From Tilletiaria anomala UBC 951 (lineage: Eukaryota; Basidiomycota; Exobasidiomycetes; Georgefischeriales; Tilletiariaceae), in the NCBI RefSeq assembly GCF_000711695.1, contig NW_013547016.1:124001-188000 (forward strand): 64,000 nt of DNA, written 5' to 3'. Within the stretch, counting starts at the first letter, position 1, and every line of letters begins with the position of its first letter. The notes beneath the pieces are model-generated. The model did no database searches. It was given only the letters and a program-made list of their open reading frames with translations, and was not told the origin of the DNA. The translations under genes and the position numbers were made by a program. Below are positions 23,741-35,612 of this stretch, one piece after another.

Positions 23741-24484
23741 AAAGCTTACTCTCTCCACCGGTTGCCTTTACGAGACTAGCCGCTCAGAGAGCATGCAATC
23801 ACTTGAAGTGACGGGGCAGCGCCTGCACTGCACGCCAGTCCGAAGTTTGCTCTAGGCGCACACACCTGCCCGAAGCACGAGTGCTCGCAGAGGCATGCAT
23901 TGTGCTCCACTCGGGCCCATCGTCTCCAGCTTGCCAGTTTGTGCGCTTGCCCAGCACAAGCGCCAGCCCTGAGCGTGCTGGGCAAACTCGACAAGCATAA
24001 ATCGCACTATTTTGCGGCCGAATACATCATGTCTGGCGGCGCATTCATTCGCGACGCAAGCCACGCGCGAGCACGCGCCTGCCATCTCGACCGTCATTCC
24101 AGAAACGCACCCACTCCGGCGGGGACTGGAGACTATACCTACCACGCGTATGTAACAATATCTTAGAATGCACACGGACGCTCATCATCCGACTGGCACG
24201 AAGATGAGAGCAGGAAAACGTTTTAAACAATCCAGGCCAGGCGTGGCATATCGTACGTGATGAGAAGTCGTGAATGCATTGATGCAGAACTGATGGCACA
24301 ACAGAGTGATTAATGAAACCGAACAAGTACTCGCGTTCGCGTTCACCTTCGTCTTGATCGGACGGCGGCGGCGGCAGCTGCATCGGCACTGCTCGGCGTA
24401 CAGCATGGCGCCGCTGCAGCTCTCCCATGTGCAAGTGCTAGTGCTCATCGTCCCATCTCGCGCTGGCGGCTCCGCATCGTCGCC
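23741..24484. other. Tail-to-tail intergenic region, nothing recognised
   Basis: Lies between the 3' ends of the RRM gene and the C2H2 factor gene. It must hold both 3' UTRs. I searched it for a cyclophilin-like frame and saw none. Confidence 0.4.
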
Positions 24485-27400
24485 TTACTCGGCGACGCTG
24501 CTCATCGGCGCTGCGTCGCCATCGGGAGCCGACGCTGCTGCGGCTTCGTCTCCAGCGTCATCCCCAGTCGGAACGAGAGCGTCAGCCGCAGGCTCCGCCT
24601 CCGCCTGCGGCTCAGCTGTTGCGTGCGTCTCGGGCTCTGGCTGCTCAGCTCCTGCTGCTGCTGCCACTCGCTCGATCGCCTGCACAGGATCGTCGGAAGC
24701 CGCGTTGGCGTCCGCCTGCGCTTCAGCTGGAACTTCCGCTTCCGCAGCAGGGGTCGCAGGCGCTGAGACAGAGGGCTCTTGCGCGTCGTGCTGCTGCTGG
24801 GCATTGAGATCATTCTGCCCCAGCTCCCCGCCGATGCCGTCGTTCCCGTTCTGCAGCGCCTGCGCTCGCTGGCTGGGGTGTTCGGGAAAGTACGCGGGCG
24901 GCGCATCGGCATCCGCGTCCTCGTCATCTTGCTGCTGCTGCTGTGTTGTATCGGCTAGAGGCACCGCTTCTGCTGCTGCTGCTGGTGCGTATTCGTGCCC
25001 GTTGTACTCCCCGCTTTGACCGCCACCGCCGCCGCTGCCGCTGCCGCTGCCCTCGCCACCATCGCCGCCGCCCTCGCCGGCGAGCTCGCGCTGGTGCTGG
25101 TGCTCGAGCTCGATCTGTGCAGCCATGGCGCCGCATGTTTTCTCGACCTTCCAGTGGCGGCGCAGCGCATCGGAACGCGGGAAGCCACTGCCGCACGCCT
25201 CGCAGATGTACGGCTTGTCGCCCGTCTTGCGGATGGCAAAGAAGAGAAGAGGGTGTGTGGAGGGTCGTGTCAGCGCAAGAAGAAAGCGGACGGACGCCAG
25301 GGCTGTCGGCGGATGCGACTCACATGCGTGCGCGAGTGCCGCTCGAGGTCGTGCTTGCGGCTGAAAGCGCGGGAGCAGCTGAGACACTGGAACGGCTTGA
25401 CTTGCGAGTGGCTGCGGAGATGCGCCTTGAGGTTATACATGCGGTTCTTTGCGAACGTCTTGTTGCACCCAGGGTATGGGCAGCGCACAGCTGCCTCGTC
25501 CGAGTCGCCAGGGATGGGGATCGGTGGCTGGTTCTCCAGCGAGAGAGCTTCCGCGGTGATGGACGCCGAGCCGATTGGGATGCCCATGGCGGTGTGCAGC
25601 AGCGTACCAGGTCCGCCGGCCATGAGGTTGTGCGGCGTGCGACCGCGCCCACGTCCGCGTGGCGGCACGATGGGCGCAGACGCGGATGTCGGTGCTGCTA
25701 CTGACGAAGCTGAGCCTGAAGCTGGTCCGCCGGTTCCGAGGGTGAGACCCAGGCTCGAGCAACCGCCCTGTCCTCCGTGTGGGGGCCAGCTGGGAGTTGG
25801 CATGCTCGGGGCAGATGCAGGGTCGTAGCGGTATGAAGCGGCTGCTGCTGCTGCGGACATGACCGCTTGCCTGTGACTCGCGGCGACTCGGTTGACCAGC
25901 GCCGTAGGATAGTAATCTTGGAATGGCTCCGCCGCATCGGACGGTGCAGCTGCTAATGATGCTGCTTGCCCCTGCACTGCGGCTCGCCTCGATTCGTCCG
26001 CCGTCTCCGCTGAGTGTGCATGTACATCGTCTGCAGCAGCAAGCGCGGGGTCCAGGTAGGGTGGCACACTTCTTCGTGCTGGCTCTGCTTCAGAGTGTCG
26101 CAGGTAGTGAGGATGGCCATCTCGGTAGTCGCCAGCAGCAGCAGCAGCAGCGGCGGCGGCGGCGGTGGCGGCAGCGTGGTAGTCTCCATTCGTAGAGGGG
26201 TGCTGATACTTTGCCTGTTTATGGAGATGCTGGTGGCTATACTGGTAGCCACCAGAGTAGGCGGCAGCGGCCTCGGCAGCTGCCGTCAACGCGGGACTTG
26301 CGCTGCTGCTGCTAGTGGTGGGTGGGGGTGCGGTAGAGCGACCTCCGAGGAGCTCTCTCCGCCGTTTGCCAAGCATGCTGGCGGGTGTGACAAAGGATGC
26401 CGATCTATGCAGCGGGGTGTCAGTGATACGAGTCGCAGCGCAAGGGGACGCAGGCGAAGACGCGTCCTGGATGACTGGGGGCGCGAGGGAAACGGCGCGT
26501 CGGGTGGTGGTGGCTGATGCCCCGCCGAGGGCGGGTGCCGGGTGGAGTGCTGCTGATAGTGCTGCTGCTTGTGGGTGCGTTGCCGATACGCGGACCGTGT
26601 CGGATGGATGGATGTATGGATGGGATGGAAATGTGGATGGGATGGAGATGGCGGCAGGGGCAGGGGCAGGTGAGAGCAGAGTGGGCGCAAGAATTGGGTT
26701 GGATCGCACCCCAATATGTACGCGTATGTATAACGAGGGACGGAAGGAAAGAGGGAAGGGAGAGAGCGTGCGCGGGACACGAGCAACAGTGGGCCAGTGC
26801 CCGTGGAGAAAAAAAAAGAGAGACAGAGAGAGTCAGCGGCCTCTGCGTGCGAGACTGCGCCAGAGAGTGGATTTACAAAGATGGATGCGTGGCATTGCGC
26901 CTGCGAATTGCGGCAGAGCCCCTGCGTTGCTCCACCCACAGCGCCCGCCGAGACAGGCGCCACACTCCGTCCGCAATTATGCAACCAAGACACGCCTTTT
27001 CTCTGTGGACGAGCCTAACGCCTCCCTCAACCCTACTTCCAGAGAGCAGAAGCACTCACCATTTGCCTCATCGTCGCCATTGTCTTCATCGATCGCAGCA
27101 GCAGCTGCAGAGTCTGGCATACCGCAAAGCTGCAGCAGAAACAGCGGAAGCGAGCCGCGGCGCGGCTGATGCCCATTGCCGTCGTCGGCTCTCCGCTGGT
27201 ACTTGTTGTGCTGCTGCGGTTGCCTGCTGCACCCTAAACCAAGCCCAGATCCAAAGCCCAGACCGAGCGCCGACGCGGGAGAGAGTGACGCTGGCGACAA
27301 GCCCAGCGCCGCGGATGGCGATGGCAAAGGGGAGGAAGTACATGCTGTCAGTGCCGATGCGAGCGATGGCGTCAGTGTCGCGCTTGGAGCCGTGCTGGTA

Positions 27401-27936
27401 GTGCTGGTAGTGCTGGTAGTGCTGGTACTGCTGGTACTGCTGGTACTGCTGGTACTGTTATTGCTGCTGCCACGTGTCATGAACTGTCCAATCGCTCTTG
27501 CGGCGGCGGCACCGCTACTGCTGTCCCCCGCCGCGCACAAAAGGCTAGTGCCGTGCGCGTTGGTGTTCAGCTTGCTCGGCCCATGGCTGCCGGCGTATGA
27601 AGACGACATAGTCGCCGCGCCGCTTGGTACAGATGCGGCAGAGGAGCGCTCGCGCGCCATGCGCGCTTTCGCCTGCGCTGCCGCCCATGCAGCGACGGAT
27701 GCTGCCTGCGGCTTGGGACGCTGAGCGCCGCCTGCGCTGGGCGAACCGCCTCGGCTTGCGGCCACCCTGGCGGTGGGGTGCGTGGCCGTTGCCGCTTGGG
27801 GAGGGAGAAGCGGCGGCGAGGAGGATGCTGACTTGCTCTCATTTGCGCTTTGCTGCTGCTGCACGTCGAATTCACGCTGCAGGCGCGGAGAGACGGGCGG
27901 CGACCTGGTGTGCATGGGCATTACTCCTGCCGACAT
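24485..27936 (-). CDS. C2H2 zinc-finger transcription factor, low-complexity rich
   Basis: Three exons: 27060-27936, about 25324-26552, and 24485-25225, giving about 948 residues. Three adjacent C2H2 fingers sit across the last intron: CPYPGCNKTFAKNRMYNLKAH, then CLSCSRAFSRKHDLERHSRTH, then CEACGSGFPRSDALRRHWKVEKTC. The third ends in Cys, as in Crz1/Prz1-type and some smut mating-pathway regulators, but I cannot assign an orthologue. Both flanks are disordered: polyalanine at about 26131-26175, Ser-Thr repeats, a Gly-Ser run, polyglutamine and an Ala-Glu-rich C-terminus. The finger exons are certain. The link from the first exon to the second, across an intron of about 507 nt with acceptor at 26553 or 15 nt earlier in the message, is inferred because the phases agree and no ATG opens the second exon upstream of the conserved region. 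Confidence 0.75.
26131..26175. repeat. Trinucleotide (CAG/CGG-type) tract encoding polyalanine
   Basis: A run of agc/ggc triplets inside the C2H2 gene; on the coding strand it reads as mostly GCx codons, giving about ten alanines in a row. Confidence 0.85.
27393..27457. repeat. 9-nt minisatellite inside the C2H2 gene
   Basis: Seven copies of gctggtagt or gctggtact in tandem. On the coding strand each copy reads as three Ser/Thr codons (STS, STT). The unit is a multiple of three, so copy-number change would not break the frame. Confidence 0.9.
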
Positions 27937-28308
27937 GGCCAAATGCTGCTGCTGCTGTTTGGTCTGCAAGCAGGTGGAAGTGAGAAAGTAGGTATGTGTG
28001 TGTGTGCCCTGGAAGAATGATGAAAGGCAAAGGCGAGCCAGGCGCTCGTGATCAGAGCCCGCTTGCGGTCGCGAGGGATGTTCGCTGGATGTGATCGCTG
28101 GTCGATACGGAAGCACGGCTCCTCGCTCGGATGGAGGGATAGAAGGGGGATGGTGATGGTGATGGTGATAGTGACAGTAGGGATGAATGAGAGAGATGGC
28201 ATGTCTGTGCAGCAGGTCCCAAGCTCTCCGCTTTGTGCAAGCGTGTAAAGGGCATCGCCAGCCAGCGAAGGTTAACGATAGAGAGAGCCGCCGGCAGGAC
28301 CCAGTGTC

Positions 28309-28336
28309 GGCGCAGACGCGCTGCTGCGTCTGCGCC
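28309..28336. repeat. Inverted repeat, 11-bp arms, 6-nt loop
   Basis: Left arm ggcgcagacgc (28309-28319) and right arm gcgtctgcgcc (28326-28336) are exact reverse complements around gctgct. Confidence 0.9.
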
Positions 28337-28390
28337 GCCCCGTTGATCAAGAGCGGGGTTTGAGTGGTTGGAGAGCCTTCGGACTGGCAA

Positions 28391-28429
28391 GTACTTTGGT
28401 TTCGGACGGATGGTCCGAAACCAAAGTAC
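28391..28429. repeat. Perfect 17-bp inverted repeat with 5-nt spacer
   Basis: Left arm gtactttggtttcggac (28391-28407), spacer ggatg, right arm gtccgaaaccaaagtac (28413-28429). The arms are exact reverse complements. It could form a strong hairpin or be a dimer-binding site. Confidence 0.95.
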
Positions 28430-28511
28430 GTGGCGCTGGGTGCTGCCCCACAGCTGACTGTACATATCTCATGCTATGCGCATATGTAGGATACGCGAGT
28501 CTGGCGAACAC

Positions 28512-28543
28512 AGCCAGTGTGCCCACCGGTGTGCCCACTGGCT
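28512..28543. repeat. Inverted repeat with 8-bp arms
   Basis: agccagtg (28512-28519) and cactggct (28536-28543) flank two copies of tgtgcccac/ggtgtgccc. Confidence 0.8.
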
Positions 28544-28850
28544 CACTGCTGACTTGTCCTTACCGCGGGCTGGCGGGACACTTTTGGCTTTCGCCACTCC
28601 CACTCCCACTCCCAGTGCCTATGTGCCCGTGTCCCCCTCCCCAGTGGATACAATTCGAACCCCATCCATACCCCCCACATGATTTACAAGATTACATTCA
28701 ACAAAGTCTACACATACGCTGCCGAGTTCGAAACAGCTCGCAGGGAGCATTGTGCGCATCGTCGACAATGTGTCGTGAGAAGCTCGCCGCTTCGCTTCTG
28801 TTTTGGCCTTTTCCATCCCGACAGACTTTCCTGAGGGTTTGAACCGAACA

Positions 28851-28944
28851 ACTCGTCCACAAGTGCGACAAAGGAACAGAGAGCGGGAATGCCCGCCAAG
28901 GCCAGTATTCCTACGGCTCATCCCCTGTCCGGTTGTGGACGAGT
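28851..28944. repeat. 12-bp inverted repeat, about 70-nt spacer
   Basis: actcgtccacaa (28851-28862) is the exact reverse complement of ttgtggacgagt (28933-28944). Confidence 0.85.
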
Positions 28945-29137
28945 GAGGGAGCAGAGAGACGACTCGGATTTCGAGAGACTAATGGTCCCACGTACGGCGA
29001 GGAGATATATCTCCCTGCTTGTCTCGGAGCGCGCAGGTCGGAATCCGTCGCGTTGCGTGTATATCGCGGGCTTTGCACAGCGAGACAACGCACAGACACT
29101 GTTATAGTTGACATGTCGCCACGCAGCCCAGTGCCTC

Positions 29138-31569
29138 TCAGGTCCCAGCTGCTGCGATCTGCGCCCTGAGCACCTCTGCCGCGCCCTGCGCGTCCGCACG
29201 GCCTCGGGCGCGCTTCATCACCTCGCCGACGAGGCGCATCAGCACCTTGGTCCGGCCCTGGCGCACCAGCCCGACCTCCTGCGGCAGGTCGCGCACCACA
29301 TCCGCGCACACGCGCTGCAGCTCGTCCGCCTCCAGCGAAAGCTGGCCCCGCGCGCGTAGCAGCTCCAGCAAGCGCACTGGCCGCTGCACAGCTTCTTCCA
29401 TCGTCGTCATCGATATGCTTGGAGGCATCGAGGCAAGCTCCGAGAGCAGCGCCTTGCCGACGCTACCGGTGATACGCTTGCTCTCTACCAGGTCAATCAG
29501 CTCGCCTAGCTGCTGTGCACTGACTGGATTGCGGCTGAACGGTCGATCTCCTAGTGCGCTGACCAGCTCGTTGATGATCCTCCAAGTGTGAACGAATGTG
29601 AACGCCCATTGCTTCCCGTCAGCACGCATGCCGCTTCGGTATCTCGCACTCTGCTTACCAATTGCAAACTACCAGCGGGTCGCGCCCCTTGGCCGTGTCT
29701 TCAAACAATCCGAGCGCCGTCATGTGATGCGCTGCTTCCTTGGAATCCGCATCTAGAGCACCACTATCATTGCCGTCGTCGAGACGGAGCAGCACGTTCA
29801 GGTCCCTGCCATTCAAGCCGTATGACGCGACCAGCCTGTCCCGCAAAGCATCCGGCAGCTCCGGTAGTGCATCTCTCACATGCTGTAACTTCTCCTAGCA
29901 GGCATGAAATGTAGCACCACCAGATCAGATAAGAACCAAGAAAACGAACTGGAACACCTCGACACACTCACCTCCGTGATATCTAGCGGAGGCAAACTCG
30001 GATCGGGCATGAAGCGATAATCCATAGCATTTTCTTTACTCCGCAGCGAGACGGTCTCCCCGCTCAGCTCATCGTACGCGCGCGTCTCCTGCACGACCTT
30101 GTCGCCTCGCAGCAGGGCTTGCACTTGACGACGCGCCTCGGAAGCTACAGCGTTCATGATGAACTTCGGCGACGAGACGTTCTTCACCTCCGTGCGTGTC
30201 CCCCACGGTTGCCCGTCCTGATGGACCGACACGTTCACGTCGCATCGCAGTGACCCCTTGTGGAGTTGGCGCCGGGAAGAGGGAGCAAGCCATGAGCTTC
30301 TAAGACGGCACCCTTGCATTTGATCAGGCGCGACGTACCTGCTCCATGTTCCCATCCGAAGCACCCACTTTCCGAAGCACCTGCTGCAATTTTCGGACGT
30401 ACGCGCCCGCCTGCTCCCGTGTTCTGAAAAAGCGTCCTCATGGGAGAATGAGCGTACGTTCACTCTCATCGAGTGCCGAGCATCACCCTCTCCTCACCGC
30501 ATATCCGGCGCACTGACGATCTCCATGAGGCCCACCCCCGCCCGATTAAGATCCACCTGCCGCAGGGTCGTACTGCCATCGGCACTGAGGCTCGTGTACG
30601 TCTTTGCAGTGTCCTGCTCAATCTGTAGTTGCTCGATTTGGACTGTCAGCTCCTGTTGTGGTGACGGCAGGTAGCCCTCGTCGAAACGCAAACGCAGGCT
30701 CCCGGATTTGGCGAGCGGTTCTAATATCCAGGGAATATCGTGAATTTCGAGGTCATCACGGCGTCTTAGCAATTGACAAACTCGAATGACCCACTGTATT
30801 TCATGGTAATTTGGTACCCAGGTGGCAGGTCGTGGTAGAAATAATGTTTTCGATCGAATCGTGCATCGGGCATAATTTCGCAGCCGAGTGCTAGAGCCGC
30901 TTTGACGGCAAGCTCGACGGCTTCGTGGTTCAACTTCGGAAGTGTGCCTGGCACCGCACGGTCAAACGGCGCCACATGAGTATTTGGGGCGGCAGGCGGA
31001 TAGAAGGGCGGTATTCGGGAGGCTGGGAAGGGACGCATCGCCAGCGGTCAGCTACCTTCCAACAGTCAAGCGGGCACAAGGTAGCATTCGCCAACAGAGT
31101 GGTTCCAAGACCTACGGCTGAACAGCTTGTGCTTGGTCTTGATCTGAGCATGACATTCGATGCCAATAACCATGTTCCAGCCTGGCGGTAAGGGCTCATG
31201 AACTCCCTTGCTAACATCGTCACTTGCAGTTGCACTCTCATTACGTGCCTGCTTGCCCTTTCGCAAGGCTGCTTTGGCAGCTGATTTCGATCCTGTTGGG
31301 TGCGACGAAGTGCCGCGCCCCGGCTCCTGGTGCATTTCTCGCCGTACATGGTCAATTGAAGAACTGCGTTGACATGGGCGTCGCACTCGGTTCGCGCAAA
31401 GCGAGCGGTTATGGAGCAGTGTGGGAAAGATTGAACCGGCAGAAGGATCCCCTGGCGGCAGGCAGCGATGAAATTGATGTGGACGGACCCGAAAGGGAAG
31501 CAACGCACGCGGGCCGGCGCCTTGCACCCGACTGGCCGCAACGCGCACGCAGCGCGCACACGAGCCCAT
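29138..31569 (-). CDS. PET112: Mitochondrial glutamyl-tRNA(Gln) amidotransferase subunit B
   Basis: Seven exons (31116-31569, 30795-31022, 30498-30720, 30339-30423, 29972-30256, 29659-29894, 29138-29579) close in frame to about 650 residues. Signature blocks are [79 protein letters not shown] and [16 protein letters not shown]. The C-terminal GatB/YqeY domain follows, including [10 protein letters not shown] and a helical end. With GatA and GatF this subunit turns mischarged Glu-tRNA(Gln) into Gln-tRNA(Gln) in mitochondria. The first 100 or so residues are basic and fit a targeting peptide plus a fungal extension. The third exon begins exactly where KY/KPLA is restored, which is good support for that splice. 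It is head to head with the CSC1 gene. Confidence 0.93.
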
Positions 31570-32035
31570 GATTTGCGGAGATCAGCAACCTCACCGCGAG
31601 GTGCTCAGTAGCCGTGCTGTCGTCCGTCCGTATCGATATGTTGTGCGACCGTGCTACTGCATACCGCAGTGCCTTCCTGTCTGCTCGACATCTCGTCAAC
31701 GAGAGACATGGGGATACTAACTCGTCAAACGCATATTCAAAAAGGTACGTATATTCAAAAGGTAAACACAGCAAATTGCACCGAATAATCAAGGGTGCGA
31801 TGACTTCATCTCCAGACGGATTATGTAAGCAAAATCTCCATTCACAACACTCCCATATGGTTGCACCCATATGACGACGTTGTGTCCATGTACTCTGATT
31901 AACGATACCAGGAGTGTTGAGGATGAAGAGGGGCGACTGCGCAGAATACTTATCGCGCCTGACAGGGCAGTAATACAAGCAGCTCTGCCAGAGGACCGTG
32001 TGGCTCAGTGCGAGGCGTGTGCAGCGCGACCGACG
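31570..32035. promoter_or_regulatory. Shared upstream region of GatB and CSC1 genes
   Basis: Divergent starts about 470 bp apart. The CSC1 frame is open back to an ATG at 31871, so its 5' end is not fixed. Confidence 0.4.
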
Positions 32036-35000
32036 ATGGGGCGCAGCTCTGGTCGGTCAACCGCAGCAGCGATGGCGATGGTATGTGTTACCGTCGCCGC
32101 TTTGCTGACCTCGCCTTCTGCCGCTCTCCATACCGACAAAGGCTTGTATGCAACGCTCTCCACATCGCTGGCATTCAAAAATGATCACGATCCGCCCTCC
32201 GGGCCCGAGCCGGCGCCGTCACCGACCTCCATCACTGAGCCCATCGCGCCGAACGACCCGCGTCGAGCGTACATCGGCCCGTGGTTTCAACAGCAGGTCG
32301 CGCTCTCCTTCCTCATCGGCCTTTTGTCACTCGTCCTCTTCTCCTTTCTCCGTCGCAAGTATATCGCCCTATACGCACCTCGAACCAAGATCACCGGTCT
32401 CTTCAGTCCCTCAGTCGAGGCCTACACCGCGTCGCACGATGATCTGGAGCTCAAACACCTCTTTGCTTGGATCTTGCCCACGCTAAAGATCAAAGAGGTG
32501 GACTTCATCCAGAATCTGGGCATCGATGCGATAGTACTTCTCGACTTTCTCAAAATGGGCTTCTGGCTCTTCTTCTTTCTGTCTGTCTGGGCTGCTGCCG
32601 TTCTCATGCCCATCAATTGGATGCAAAATGGATCCATTGATGGCGTGGCGCCCTCTGAAGAGCAAGACAGCGGCGGCGACAATGAGACGGAAAAGACTAC
32701 CAATTGGGTGTTCCCTGCATCGTTGCAGATGACCCTCCTTCCAAACGGAGGGGGCCCCCTTGACGCTCCAATTGATCCGATTCCTCGGGTGCCAAGTGTA
32801 CCCTCGGTACCGCCTCAAGCGACGCTGTACCACTTTATGCACTTTCTCTCCACCTTGCTCATCTCAATTCTCGCCATTCGTGCCATTTACCGCAATTACA
32901 TGCGCTACGTCAAGTGTCGCCAGCTATACGCGCTCCAAATCCTCGAGTCCATTCCCGCACGCACTGTCATGCTCCGCCACCTTCCCATGCATCTGAAAGA
33001 GGAGAGGAAGCTGGCGGAATACTTTGAGGACATGGGGCACCCTGTCGAGTCGGTTTCACTCGTGCATGCTGTCAAGGGTCTGGGGAGGCTCCTGGACGAA
33101 AGGGCACAAGCGTTGTACAAGCTCGAGAAGGCTTGGTCCAAGTTCCTAGGCAATCCGACGCCCGCCAAGGCATATGACCCGGGGGCTATTCACCAAGCCA
33201 TCCAGCGGATGGCTCAGCAAGAGGAAGACGAGGGTGAGAGGGTCCACGCACGCCGCGACCTTCCAGTTGGCGCTGCTGGTGCACCCGATGTGGAACGTGC
33301 GCCACTGCTCATCCCCGCTGATGTCGACGACCCGACTCGAAGAATTCAGCTTCCTTCCGCCAAGCCCAGGCCGACAATGCGCACAAGCTCATGGAACCCA
33401 TTCTCTACGCATGTCGATGCGCTCGACGAGCTAGCGCGTCGTTTCCACTGCAAAGATCGCGAAGTGACCAAGTATCGCACGGATAGCCTCACGTCGAGCA
33501 TCGTCACCGGTGTCGGCTTCGTCACCTTTCAATCGGCCGAGTCTGCGCAGATCCTCGCACAGAGCGTACACTATCCTCTCCCGGGGCTATGCATCACGAC
33601 TCTTGCACCCGAGCCAAGGGACATCATCTGGTCGAATGTCGCCATGCCTGCTGGCGAACGCCGGACGCGACAGGTGCTCGTCAGCGCATTCGTGCTGCTC
33701 GTGCTCATCTTCTACATCCCGCCTTTGACGGCGCTAGCGTCCTTTCTCAAACCGGAAGCGATTCGAAAGTACGCTCCGTGGCTCTACAAGCTGCTCAGCG
33801 CTGAACCGCGCCTCGAGGCACTCGTACTCAACTTTCTACCATCAATCGTGCTCATCGCGTTCAACGCGCTATTGCCCATCATGTTCGAATGGACAGCGTA
33901 CTTCCAGGGGCTCCGCGCCAGAAGCCTCGTCGAATATTCTGTCTTTAAAAAATACTGTGAGCTTCGCATGGATATGCAGGTTACACAGCGCAGCCGAACA
34001 TCAAGCTGATGCGTTCTTGTGCTCGTTGCAGACCTCTTCTTGCTCGTATCAGTTGTGTTCATCTTCCTCATCACCAGCACGGCCTGGGAGGTGATTACGC
34101 AGCTCGCCAACAACCCCATGTCTTTGCTCGAGAAGCTTTCAGGCGCCTTGCCTAGCGCGCGCAAATTTTCTCTATCCTACGTGGTGCTGCAGTCGCTTGG
34201 CATCGTCCCTTTGCAAATGCTCCAATTGCCGATCGTCTTCCTTCGCTCCTTTCAGCGCATATGGACGCATACCCCGCGCGAGCACGCAGAGCTCAATGCC
34301 CCACCGCAGCTCTACATCGGCACGGTATACCCACAAGCGCTGATCGTCTTTACGATGTCTATCCTTTACTCGATCGTCAGCCCGGCGATTCTCTGCTTTG
34401 GCTGCCTCTACTTTGCCTCGTGCTACGTCGTATACAAGTATAAGATCCTCTTCGTCTACTACAAATCGTACGAATCCAAGGGAGAGGCTTGGCCGCTGTG
34501 CGCTTCAAGATGCATGTGGAGTCTCGTTCTGTTCCAGATTTTCCAACTCTCACTTTTCGTCGTTCGCAAACAGGCATTGCTCGCCATCCTTGTCGTCCCG
34601 TTGATCACGACGACCGTGTACATGGAAGGCTACCTCGCACGGACCTTTGCGCCACTCAGCGAGAACGTAAATCTTAGCAGTATTGCGGAGGCCAATCATC
34701 CGGCCGGACACGAAGCGACCGCAAGCGCCCCGAACGAAGCCAGTTGGAACATTGGCACAAGTGCGGACGGCCAGCTTGCCAACAAAGCCAATCTGCAAGA
34801 TGATGACACTCTCTTTGTCGCTGCAAGCGACCGACATACGGATTATCGCGAGCCACCATCACAAGGCACTTACTTCCCTGGGGTGCTTAACACTGGGAGA
34901 AGGCGGTATGGGCATCCAGCGCAGACGTGAGTGTGAAGTATTTTTGATGGCGTGCTTTGCCAAGGCGGGTTGCTATCAAAGACTTACCCTTATCTTTTCA

Positions 35001-35608
35001 ACTCATCTCATATCTACAGGGGAGTGTTGCCAGAGCTATGGCTACCAATACCAGAAGAAGCCGATGCTAACGAGCCTGAGCCGGAAGAAGAATATATGCG
35101 AACTTCTGCGGCCCTAGAGCATGCGCGGACCACCAGCTCAGCTAGTTGCAAGCAAGACCCAATTGTGCTGTCATTGCGCAATCGTAAACCTTCATTGCTT
35201 TCTCGGCATCGCTCGAATCCAATCCCTCGGCGTCACACTTCGCTTGCCCGTGGCGGGAGCGGCATTGGGCATGCGAATGGTGCTGGACCTGCGTCGCCAC
35301 CTCCAGTCCAAGCGCCTTCTATAACGCAGTACCCTTCAGGGCGTGGGACACCAGAGGCACCCAACATTTGGACAGACGGCATCAGCGGGTCGCAGGGCAC
35401 GAGCGGAGTCGCAGCGGTGGGCGAAGCGCTCACAGGTCCGGAAGCCGTTGCGCCAGCGCGGCTTCTCTCTGCGAATGTATATTACGGCGCGCATGGACGC
35501 GAAGGAGCCGGCGGTGACGATGACGAGCAGGAACAGTTCGAAGGCGTTTACATGCATCGCGCTCCCTCCAGCATACGTGAGCGACCACTACGCAGGCATG
35601 CATCATAA
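32036..35608 (+). CDS. CSC1/TMEM63 (DUF221) calcium-permeable osmosensitive channel
   Basis: Three exons, 32036-33956, 34032-34926 and 35020-35608, give about 1134 residues. The ATG at 32036 opens with a signal-like stretch (AAAMAMVCVTVAALLTSPSAAL); an upstream in-frame ATG at 31871 adds 55 polar residues and would bury it. Then come a helix (FLIGLLSLVLFSFL), the conserved loop FSWILP-like LKHLFAWILPTLKIKE, and RTVMLRHLPMHLKEERKL, the first RNP-like piece of the cytosolic domain. After it are FVTFQSAESAQ and the channel core: PSIVLIAFNALLPIMFEW, then GIVPLQMLQLP and YSIVSPAILCFGCLYF. The family forms hyperosmolarity- or stretch-gated cation channels and, in yeast, related proteins act in the plasma membrane or exocytosis. 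The 200-residue C-terminal tail is disordered. Confidence 0.92.
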
Positions 35609-35612
35609 GTGA

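Larger units (their letters stand above)
27937..29137. promoter_or_regulatory. Long upstream region of the C2H2 gene with several dyad symmetries
   Basis: About 1.2 kb with no convincing coding frame between the start of the C2H2 gene and the 3' end of the GatB gene. It carries at least four inverted repeats, described separately, a CCCACT run at about 28600-28615 and a GGTGAT run near 28150. It must hold the promoter of the C2H2 gene. Confidence 0.55.

Noticed and set aside
24306-25019. Long plus-strand open frame of 237 codons
   Set aside because: It is antisense to the Ala/Glu-rich C-terminus of the C2H2 gene. GC-rich codons with alanine keep the opposite frame open; no motif is present.
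28640-28670. attcgaaccccatcc, like the T-arm of a minus-strand tRNA
   Set aside because: The stem pairing and the other arms are missing, so it is not a tRNA gene.
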